From Herpetosiphon llansteffanensis (GTDB lineage: Bacteria; Chloroflexota; Chloroflexia; Chloroflexales; Herpetosiphonaceae), in assembly GCF_003205875.1 (NCBI RefSeq), contig NZ_PUBZ01000081.1, positions 1 to 64,000 of the forward strand: 64,000 nt of DNA, in the 5' to 3' direction. This document shows, in pieces, positions 57,060-64,000 of the stretch. A program made the position numbers and the translations under genes. Positions within the stretch are counted from its first letter, which is position 1; each line of letters begins with the position of its first letter. Under the pieces are notes generated by a model that ran no database searches, was not told the origin of the DNA, and worked only from the letters and a program-made list of their open reading frames with translations.

Positions 57060-60000
57060 TCACTCAGCTTTGTGCACGCTATAGATTGTTTGGAGTTCGC
57101 GTTTGCCTTTGAGTTGCACTGGCGCTAGTTGCTCCAGTTGGGCTTGATGCGACTGCAAGCGTTGGGCCAACGGCTGTGTAATGATAATTTGGCCAGCCTC
57201 GGCGATAGCTACCAAACGACTGGCGGTATTAACCACATCGCCAATTACGGTGTAATCCATGCGTTGGGCCGAGCCAATATTGCCAACTACCGCCCGCCCA
57301 CAGCTCATTCCAATGCCCAAGCCAATCGGATAGCCAAAGCTTGCTTGCCATTCAGTTTGCAAGCTGGCAAAGGTTTGCTGCATATCGATTGCAGCATTGA
57401 TTGCGCGCTCTGGATCGTTGGGTAATGCGCGAACTGAACCAAATACCGCCATTAGGCCATCGCCAAGAAACTTATCGATAATTGCATCATAGCGATAAAG
57501 CACTGCTGTCATTTCATCGAAAAAGCGATTGAGAATTTGCTTCACCACCACTTGCGGGGCGAGATTTTCGCTGAGCGCGGTAAAGCCACGTAAATCGGCA
57601 AACAACACCACGATGTCGCGCTCGCTTGGCTCGCCAAAACCACCTTCACTCAACAATTGTTCAACCAGCGGCGGAGCCATGTAGCGTTGCAAATCGGCGC
57701 GCAAGCGTTCGAGGCGTTGGGCTTGGAGTTGCTGGTTTTCCAAGGCTTGGGCAAATAACGTGGCAAGGGTTTGCAGCAAATTATTTTCATTCGAGCGCCA
57801 GCTATACTGGGCATCAGCAGGCTTAATCAATAACAGGCCCTGTAAGCGTTCAGCGCTATATAACTGAGCAATCACGACCATGTTAATTTCTGCTTGACGT
57901 AATGCGTGGCCTAGCGCCGAATCATGCTGCTGTTTAAACAACTGCACGCGACTTTCATCGAGGCTGGCCAAGAGTTCGGGCAAGGCTGGCAGTTGCTCAA
58001 GCCATGGCCTCGGGTAGGCAATGCTGCGGGTAATCTGGCGCTGATCATGATCGATCAACAGCAGCATACTTTGGGGAGCCTGAAAGATCGCCGCAACCTG
58101 CTGCATAATCTCGTGGAATGGCGGCTCGCTGCTGGCGCTGGTCAATTGCAGGGCAATTTCATTAACTTGGTTGAGTTGTTGAATATATTCTTGTTCGCGC
58201 AAAAAGAGCTTGGCATTATCCAAGCCGACGGTCAGTTGCACCGCAACCGCGCCTAAAATCGATTGCGTCAGACCATCCAAGGCGCTGGCATCGCTATGCC
58301 CAACCACCAAGAGGCCTTGAATGCCTTCGTGGGTATGCAAGGGCACAATCAACTCGGCCACAATTTGCGGCTCGGCCCATTGATAATCCAAGCAAAACTG
58401 TGTGACATCGCTGCTAAGCCAGCTTTGGTAGTGTTCTAAGGCTGCTAAAATATGTGGTTCGATGGTTAAATAGTGGTTGTATGGATTGTGGGCAAAATTA
58501 TGCGTACCAGCCCGCAGCATAAATTGATTTTGCTGCTTGAGCAAAATTGCGACGCTATTGAAGCCAAAGCTATGGCGCACTAACGACGTTACCAAGCGCA
58601 GCAATTGATCGGGGGTCATCAATTCGGCGAAATTGCGGCCTAGCTCAACCAACAATTGCAATTGATTGGCCCGCGTATGTTCGCGCGCGAACAGCCGATT
58701 GTTGTTGACAGCGGTTGTGCCATGGTTGGCAAATACTTCGAGCGCTTGAATCGTGGCCAAATCGGGTGTGATCAAATTATTCGGCAGATCGACGATCATC
58801 AAGCCAAGCAATTGTTGTGGGCTGCCCAAAGGCACAAATAAATAATCTGCTTGGCGAATTCCTGTTGCGCCAAATGGCAGATGGTTGGTTTCTTCAGCGT
58901 CGAGCGTATAGCCAGATGGCACAAAATAGGAGCGACTAATGCGAAAGCGCTCACGCAGCAGCGGCACGATGCTTTGCTGAATCTTTTCATTCGTCCAACG
59001 TTGCTGAATTTGCTCGCGCTGAACGCCAGCTACACCTTGGGCCGACTCAACATCATCAATTCCAAAGACGTGAATAATAACTTGGCGAAAGCCCAACGAG
59101 CGATGAATTGCCTGGGCTAGCTCGTTCAACACCTCGTGCAACGGCAAATTAAGGCTTAAGCGTTCGCCGACATTCAGCAATTCTTCCAGCATTTGCGAGC
59201 GGCGTTCAAGCAGGCCTTTTTGTTGAACGGTGGTTTGAAACAGTTGGGCATGGGTAAAGGCAGTGACGCTTTGATTGCCAATATTTTGGGCTAATTCAAG
59301 CTGATCTTGGGTAAAATAATTAATGCGGGTATGCGCCGCCGTAATCACACCAATCACGATGCCTTGATGAATCAGTGGCACCGAGAGAATCGAGCGCGTG
59401 GTATCAATTCGGCGATCCATCGAGATCCAGCGTGGGTCGCGGGCAGTATCGCTGATGATTAATGGTTTCATGGCGCGCATCACCCAGCCTGCTACGCCAT
59501 CGCGAATGACCCGTTGAATGCTTGCTGTATTGAGGGTTTCTTTGACTGATGAGGCATAAAACGGCGTGTTATGATCATTAACTAAAATGATGGATGTGCG
59601 GATTGCGCCCAAGGCATTGGCCAATTGCAGCACCAAATCGCGTAAAATGCTGTTAATATCGAGCGAGCTATTGAGGGTTTGGCTAATTGCATACAGAATA
59701 TGCATTTGGCGGGTGGATTCTTCGAGGCCACGGCGATTTTTTTGCAGCCGCATCATCACCCGTAAGCGTGCCAACAGCTCGGATAGCTCGATTGGCTTGA
59801 CCAAAATATCGTCGGCACCTGCATCGAGTGCGGCAACCTTGGTGCGCAAATCGCCAAGCGCGGTAATTTGAATAATTGGAATAAACGGAATGGCGGGATT
59901 ACTGCGCAAATGGCGGGTCAGATCAACGCCATTCATACCAGGCAAGGAAATATCCAACAAAATAATATCTGGCGTAATGACGCGCACAAATTGCAAGGCT

Positions 60001-60122
60001 TCTTCGCTGCTATTGGTCAACGAAACCCGATAGCCAGCATCGCGCAGCAGCAATTGAAACATGCGGCTAATACTGAGGTCGTCTTCGACGATTAACACAT
60101 GGCCATTGCTTGCATCAGGCAT
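57060..60122 (-). CDS. Response-regulator/multi-GAF adenylate cyclase
   Basis: 1020 residues. Receiver domain (about 8-125) with acidic pocket VEDD, phospho-acceptor Asp57 (ILLDISLPGMNG) and Lys109 (ILVKPIE). Then about four GAF-type sensor domains (~145-295, 315-480, 490-650, 660-800) and a C-terminal class III nucleotide cyclase (~825-1015). The cyclase has both metal Asp residues (LFADLRGFTALSE and KFLGDGLMAVFG), the purine-specifying Lys (DKFLGDG) with Asp in MDYTVIGDVVNTASRL, and transition-state Asn and Arg (NTASRL); these fit an adenylate cyclase. It integrates phosphorelay and small-molecule signals to make cAMP. GGAG lies 7 bases before the ATG. No histidine kinase lies next to it. 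Confidence 0.92.
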   Translation of the reverse strand: MPDASNGHVLIVEDDLSISRMFQLLLRDAGYRVSLTNSSEEALQFVRVITPDIILLDISLPGMNGVDLTRHLRSNPAIPFIPIIQITALGDLRTKVAALDAGADDILVKPIELSELLARLRVMMRLQKNRRGLEESTRQMHILYAISQTLNSSLDINSILRDLVLQLANALGAIRTSIILVNDHNTPFYASSVKETLNTASIQRVIRDGVAGWVMRAMKPLIISDTARDPRWISMDRRIDTTRSILSVPLIHQGIVIGVITAAHTRINYFTQDQLELAQNIGNQSVTAFTHAQLFQTTVQQKGLLERRSQMLEELLNVGERLSLNLPLHEVLNELAQAIHRSLGFRQVIIHVFGIDDVESAQGVAGVQREQIQQRWTNEKIQQSIVPLLRERFRISRSYFVPSGYTLDAEETNHLPFGATGIRQADYLFVPLGSPQQLLGLMIVDLPNNLITPDLATIQALEVFANHGTTAVNNNRLFAREHTRANQLQLLVELGRNFAELMTPDQLLRLVTSLVRHSFGFNSVAILLKQQNQFMLRAGTHNFAHNPYNHYLTIEPHILAALEHYQSWLSSDVTQFCLDYQWAEPQIVAELIVPLHTHEGIQGLLVVGHSDASALDGLTQSILGAVAVQLTVGLDNAKLFLREQEYIQQLNQVNEIALQLTSASSEPPFHEIMQQVAAIFQAPQSMLLLIDHDQRQITRSIAYPRPWLEQLPALPELLASLDESRVQLFKQQHDSALGHALRQAEINMVVIAQLYSAERLQGLLLIKPADAQYSWRSNENNLLQTLATLFAQALENQQLQAQRLERLRADLQRYMAPPLVEQLLSEGGFGEPSERDIVVLFADLRGFTALSENLAPQVVVKQILNRFFDEMTAVLYRYDAIIDKFLGDGLMAVFGSVRALPNDPERAINAAIDMQQTFASLQTEWQASFGYPIGLGIGMSCGRAVVGNIGSAQRMDYTVIGDVVNTASRLVAIAEAGQIIITQPLAQRLQSHQAQLEQLAPVQLKGKRELQTIYSVHKAE

Positions 60123-60173
60123 GAAGGTTCTCCACTTGGGTCGCTGCCCTCATTGTACGAGGTGTTCTGGCGT

Positions 60174-60201
60174 TTGACAATGGTATAAAGCCAAGTACGA
60201 T
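60174..60201 (+). promoter_or_regulatory. Promoter of glutaredoxin-like gene
   Basis: TTGACA, 16-bp spacer, TACGAT (60196-60201). Predicted start near 60208. Confidence 0.6.
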
Positions 60202-60252
60202 CATAGTGCACCAATATTAATCTCTATCCGGCGGTGCATATGGAGGTTTCTT

Positions 60253-60582
60253 GTGAGTAAACATGTTGTCGTCTATGGTCGAACGAGTTTTTGCCCTGAT
60301 CTTGCTCGTTCGCAACGTTTTTTAGAAGCCAATCAGGTTGCCTACACCCAAATTAATATCGATCAAGATGACGCTGCTGGGGCGTTGGTCGAGGGCTGGG
60401 TTGGCTATCGCAGCGTGCCCACGATTGTGGTTGCCGAAGCTGGCAGCAATTTGCCCTTCGAAGCGCCAGCTCCTTTGCCAGCAGGCCGCGAAGCACGCTC
60501 GTTTGATCGTGGTACCGTTATCACCGAACCAAGCGACGAAGCCTTGAGTGGTTTCTTGAAGCGCAACGGTTTGTTGGCTTAA
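60253..60582 (+). CDS. Glutaredoxin-like protein
   Basis: 109 residues. GTG start with GGAGG 7 bases upstream. Thioredoxin-fold glutaredoxin: VVVYGRTSFCPDLARSQRFL has a single redox Cys (C-P-D-L, monothiol), followed by the cis-Pro motif SVPTIVV and a C-terminal helix. A 20-residue insertion (NLPFEAPAPLPAGREARSFD) lies between the last strands. Related mycoredoxin-like proteins reduce mixed disulfides. Divergent from the cyclase gene. Confidence 0.85.
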   Translation: MSKHVVVYGRTSFCPDLARSQRFLEANQVAYTQINIDQDDAAGALVEGWVGYRSVPTIVVAEAGSNLPFEAPAPLPAGREARSFDRGTVITEPSDEALSGFLKRNGLLA

Positions 60583-60684
60583 GCGTATCTTGAGGGTGGT
60601 TGAGAGGCGAAGGTTGGTGTGAGAGCTAACTGATGAGCATGGTTTTAGCTTTGCTCGCTTTGCCAATGATAGGGCAGCCCTGCT

Positions 60685-61992
60685 ATGACCCCACCCGACA
60701 GCTTAGAATGGACAGCAGAGGTTGTGCATAGCCTCTTAAACTATCCGCAACGTCTCTTGGCGCATCCTGCTTGGTCGCTGGTGATTGCCGAACTTGGCGG
60801 TTTGCGCCATTTGCACCAGCAACTGCTAACCTACCCGCTTAAAAATAAAGAATTGCGCTTGCTGACGATCTTAATCAGCCAGCCAGATGCCTCGGTTGAA
60901 TACTATTGCGATATGTTGGCAATCCATCCAGCGACGTTTCATCGCCAGCAAAATGCGCTTTGTCAGCGGCTGAGTGGCCTATTGCCACCACCGCAATTAC
61001 CAAACATTCCCCAACGTGGCTTCCAAATGCCCCAAACCAGCTTCATTGGGCGCACACTCGACCTTGAACGAATTCAATTATTGTTTGATCAAGGTTGCGA
61101 TTGGATTAACCTCATTGGCCCTGCTGGAGTGGGCAAAACCCGCTTGGCCTTGGAAATAGGCCAGCGAGTTGGCCCAAGCTTCCGTGATGGCGTGGGCTTG
61201 TTGCATATACCCACTGGAGCCACCCAAGCAACGCTTGCCCACGATTTTTTAGCGCAGCTCGGGCTTGATTCCCCGCAACTGGACTCGCAACAACAATTGC
61301 AAAATTATTTTAGTTCACGTCATATGTTGCTCGTTTTAGACAATCTGAATCAACCGGAGCTGGCTGCTTGGTTGTTTGAACTCTTGCAGGCTGCGCCGTT
61401 TGTGCGGGTGCTGGCAACCGGCACGCAGCGCTTGCATGTGCCGCAAGAGCGTTTGCATTATGTTGAAGGATTGAGCTATCTGGTGGCCGCTGATCAACCT
61501 ATTGCCCTTGAGGAACATCCTAGCTTGCAACTTCTGGGCGAGCGGTTAAGCAATTTTCAGCCGATCGCGTTGCATGATTCTGCCCATGTTGAGGTAGCAA
61601 GCCAACTTTGCCAGCTCGTGGGCGGACTGCCTTTGGCGCTCGAAGTATTAGCGAGCCTGAGCACTGAGTATGATTTGACGACCGTAGCGGCGCAACTTCA
61701 GCCAATGGCTTCGAGCGAGCAGCGCTTGGCATGGTTGATTAACCTGGGTTATACGACACTGCAACCAGCGACCAAACAGCTGCTCACAACCTTGGCCCGC
61801 TTGCCGCGCTGGCTCAACCAGCGAGAAGTGGCTGACTTACAAGGATTATCTGCTCAGCAGCTTCAGGCGAGTTTGCATGAAGCTCAAAGCATGTATCTTT
61901 TGGTCGATTGGGCTGTATGGTATGCGCTACCAAGCTGCATCCAGCACTCAATTGCCAACCCTGAATGTGAATTTAAACAGCAGGAAAGATAA
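60685..61992 (+). CDS. STAND-type ATPase, short form
   Basis: 435 residues. An N-terminal domain of ~105 residues (LLNYPQRLLAHPAWSLVIAE ... PATFHRQQNALCQRLSGLLP), shared with the next gene, is followed by an NB-ARC/AAA-like STAND ATPase: Walker A GPAGVGKTR, Walker B HMLLVLDNL, LATGTQRLHVP as sensor, and GGLPLALEVLASL (GLPL motif). It stops after the winged-helix region and has no TPR or other sensor repeats, unlike its neighbour. It could work with the next protein (gap 6 bases), for example as a truncated regulator. Such proteins commonly act in transcription control or defence; which applies here is open. Confidence 0.82.
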   Translation: MTPPDSLEWTAEVVHSLLNYPQRLLAHPAWSLVIAELGGLRHLHQQLLTYPLKNKELRLLTILISQPDASVEYYCDMLAIHPATFHRQQNALCQRLSGLLPPPQLPNIPQRGFQMPQTSFIGRTLDLERIQLLFDQGCDWINLIGPAGVGKTRLALEIGQRVGPSFRDGVGLLHIPTGATQATLAHDFLAQLGLDSPQLDSQQQLQNYFSSRHMLLVLDNLNQPELAAWLFELLQAAPFVRVLATGTQRLHVPQERLHYVEGLSYLVAADQPIALEEHPSLQLLGERLSNFQPIALHDSAHVEVASQLCQLVGGLPLALEVLASLSTEYDLTTVAAQLQPMASSEQRLAWLINLGYTTLQPATKQLLTTLARLPRWLNQREVADLQGLSAQQLQASLHEAQSMYLLVDWAVWYALPSCIQHSIANPECEFKQQER

Positions 61993-61998
61993 TCAGCT

Positions 61999-64000
61999 AT
62001 GACTCAAGTATCAACCCAGTGGAACGATGTTATTGTGCATGACCTTTTGCATTACCCCCAGCGTTTAGCCCAACACCACACGTGGTCAACCGTGATTGCC
62101 GAGGCTGGTGGGTTGGAGCAGTTGCGCCAGCAATTGCTTGAATTTCCGCTCAAAGCCAAGCAACGGCGGGTGCTTGAGGTTATTTTGGCCCATCCTGAAG
62201 CGTCGGTGGTGCGTTACACCGATCTGTTAGCAATGCATCACGCGACCTTTCATCGCCAGCAAAATGCGCTATGTCAGAGCTTAAGTAGTTTTCTGAATGC
62301 CCAGTATTCCCAACCTGAAGTTCTTGCTGCAACCTCAGAGCCTGCGCCATCGGCACATGTTGCGCTTCCTTGGACGAGTTTTGTGGGCCGCCAAGCAGAT
62401 ATTGAAACGTTGTCCACGCTTCTAACCAACGGGAGCCGCTGGATTAGTTTGGTTGGTACTGGTGGGGTTGGCAAAACTCGTTTGGCCCTTGAGTTGGCTC
62501 AGCATTGGCTTGGTTTAGATTCGATTGAGATCCATGTTTTACGCTTTGCCGATGTGCAACGATTTGAGGATGTTGGCTTGGCCTGTGCGCAACAGTTGCA
62601 AGTATCGATTCAAGCAGAACAATCGCTGGAACATGCGCTTCAGCATTTTTTCGCACAGCGGCGCAGTTTGGTGATTCTTGATAATTTGGAGCATCTTCCG
62701 GCTGCTGGCGAGTGGTTCGCTACACTTTTTGCTGAGGTGGCGCAACTGCAAGTGCTTGCTACCAGTAGGGTGCGGTTAAATGTGGCAAAGGAAGTAATCT
62801 ACGAAGTCGATGTCTTGGCGTATCCACCGCCTGCACCCAATATGGACCATGTGCGCAGCTATCCAGCAGTGCAGCTCTGTCTCGATCGGCTAGAAGCGGT
62901 GCGGCTCATTGATCGCGACGACGAGCAATTGTTAGAGTGGGTTGGCCAGATTTGCCATCAGGTTGCAGGCTTGCCGCTGGCAATTGAGTTAGTCGCGGCC
63001 CGAGCTGCTGAGTATTCGCTGGATGCGATTGTGGCGGCGATTCGGACTGATCTTGGCTTGCTTGCAGACGGGCCGCTCGATGTTGATCTGCGCCAACAAA
63101 CGATGGCGGCCACGATTGGCTGGAGCTATCGCTTGTTACCAGCGGAAACCCAAGCGATTCTACAACAATTAAGCGTCTTTCAGGCTGGCTGGGATGTCGC
63201 GGCAGCGGCGGCAGTGTGTGGTGGTGAGCAGGAACTAATTGATGATCACTTGGCTTTGCTTTTAGATAATCACTTAATTACCCAAGTGCAAGGCCATAGG
63301 TATCAAACCTATGCAATTTTAGAGCCGATTCGCCAATATGTATGGGCTTTGCTTGATAGCATAAACCAGCAGCAACTCCGGCTACGCCATTGTGATTATT
63401 ATACTGCGTTGGTCTTGCCTAGCGAAGATTTATTGGTTGGCCCAGATTATGCATTGTGGAGCAAATTACTTCACGAAGCTTACCCAAATATTCAATTGGC
63501 TTTGCATACAGCGCGCAATGAGCCAGAACCGTTGCGTTTGTGGCAATTACTGGCGGCACTCTATCGTTTTTGGTGGCAAGAAGATTTGATCGTTGAAGCT
63601 CAGGCATGGATTATGCCGCAAGTGCCATTTTTATTGCAAACGAGTCAATATTCCTATTGGCAGGCACGCGCTTTGTATACGACCTTAATTTTTGGGCTAA
63701 AAGATACACCAACCTATTCGCGTGAATCGACCTTTCACTATTTAGTCCAGCTTGCCCAAATTCATCAATTTAAGCTGATTGAAGCCAAAGCTAAAAATTT
63801 CTATGCAATTATGATTCGAACTAGCAAGAAAACAAACCAAGTTAATGCCTTATTAATGGATGCGATTAATATCTATCGTGAAATTGACGATACAGTTAAT
63901 ATTTTATCGCCAATGCTTAATTATGGTAATTCGATGTATGGATTGAAACGTTTAGATGAGGCGTATCAGATTTATGCAGAACTACTAGAAAAATTTAAGC
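61999..64000 (+). CDS. STAND ATPase with TPR-like C-terminus (partial at window end)
   Basis: Starts at ATG 61999, 6 bases after the previous stop, and stays open through 667 codons to the window end, so the C-terminus is missing. The N-terminal ~100 residues match the same domain of the previous gene (VVRYTDLLAMHHATFHRQQN). STAND core: Walker A GTGGVGKTR (about residues 154-162), Walker B SLVILDNLEHL, LATSRVRLNV, and GLPLAIELVAARA. A winged-helix part follows (TIGWSYRLLPAETQAILQQL), then helical repeats of TPR/SPTLR type to the window end. Typical of large signal-integrating regulators of the AfsR/MalT class or of defence NTPases. Codon use becomes AT-rich toward the end. Confidence 0.85.
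   Translation, partial: MTQVSTQWNDVIVHDLLHYPQRLAQHHTWSTVIAEAGGLEQLRQQLLEFPLKAKQRRVLEVILAHPEASVVRYTDLLAMHHATFHRQQNALCQSLSSFLNAQYSQPEVLAATSEPAPSAHVALPWTSFVGRQADIETLSTLLTNGSRWISLVGTGGVGKTRLALELAQHWLGLDSIEIHVLRFADVQRFEDVGLACAQQLQVSIQAEQSLEHALQHFFAQRRSLVILDNLEHLPAAGEWFATLFAEVAQLQVLATSRVRLNVAKEVIYEVDVLAYPPPAPNMDHVRSYPAVQLCLDRLEAVRLIDRDDEQLLEWVGQICHQVAGLPLAIELVAARAAEYSLDAIVAAIRTDLGLLADGPLDVDLRQQTMAATIGWSYRLLPAETQAILQQLSVFQAGWDVAAAAAVCGGEQELIDDHLALLLDNHLITQVQGHRYQTYAILEPIRQYVWALLDSINQQQLRLRHCDYYTALVLPSEDLLVGPDYALWSKLLHEAYPNIQLALHTARNEPEPLRLWQLLAALYRFWWQEDLIVEAQAWIMPQVPFLLQTSQYSYWQARALYTTLIFGLKDTPTYSRESTFHYLVQLAQIHQFKLIEAKAKNFYAIMIRTSKKTNQVNALLMDAINIYREIDDTVNILSPMLNYGNSMYGLKRLDEAYQIYAELLEKFK

Overview
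The window reads as chromosomal DNA of a filamentous gliding Chloroflexota bacterium, most probably Herpetosiphon or a close relative. This is an inference from content, not from a database match. The grounds are a GC content near 50 %, secreted modular hydrolases with proline/threonine linkers (a GH18 chitinase and a GH16 glucanase, both with discoidin-type CBM32 modules), long Thr-Ala-Pro surface proteins, futalosine-pathway menaquinone genes (mqnE, mqnA), STAND ATPases, a GAF-rich adenylate cyclase, and many lineage-specific unknowns. No rRNA, tRNA, CRISPR array, insertion sequence or prophage was seen.

Layout. 0-7.6 kb: a cyclase/GGCT-like pair on the minus strand, an unknown gene, the chitinase, a thioredoxin-fold gene interrupted by an in-frame UGA (candidate selenoprotein), a LacI-type repressor with promoter and putative operator, a 740-bp intergenic block of repeats, then PhzF and gamma-carbonic-anhydrase genes. 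7.7-16.1 kb (minus strand): an AT-richer unknown membrane gene, a zinc-ribbon protein and two tandem ~1075-residue HEAT-like paralogues whose upstream regions were duplicated with them. 16.3-20.9 kb: the GH16 glucanase and two tandem RCC1-like propeller surface proteins. 21-28 kb: an ArsR/SRPBCC/DoxX operon with an apparently leaderless promoter, four paralogues of one small unknown family, a J-domain protein, and VOC and cupin genes. 28-36.7 kb: an exported RidA-like protein, a TorT-like binding lipoprotein next to a Cache-HAMP-STAS membrane sensor, a PHP phosphoesterase, a possible Imm1-type immunity protein, a second membrane STAS protein, and a Tat-dependent sugar-binding lipoprotein. 37-43 kb: a secreted subtilase with a UUG start and long leader, an NDUFA9-like/DUF2071 operon, a D-2-hydroxyacid dehydrogenase, and a GIY-YIG-like gene with a T8 tract at its 5' end.

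44.2-54.7 kb is a co-directional cluster of six genes for a surface glycan: two methyltransferases, a double-domain glycosyltransferase, a WsaF-like glycosyltransferase and two paralogous GT-C membrane glycosyltransferases. Several of the soluble enzymes end in a coiled coil and/or a short basic tail. It is followed by mqnE-mqnA (with a terminator-like hairpin between them), an interspersed repeat also found at 5.4 kb, a 1020-residue response-regulator/GAF/adenylate-cyclase protein, a glutaredoxin-like gene, and two STAND ATPases that share an unfamiliar N-terminal domain; the last runs off the window.

The observations most worth following are the candidate selenoprotein at 3661-3996, whose UGA is followed by a hairpin with bacterial SECIS features, and the coiled-coil/basic-tail architecture of the glycan enzymes. 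Next come the duplicated HEAT giants, the four-member small-protein family with duplicated terminators, and the mqnE/mqnA hairpin.
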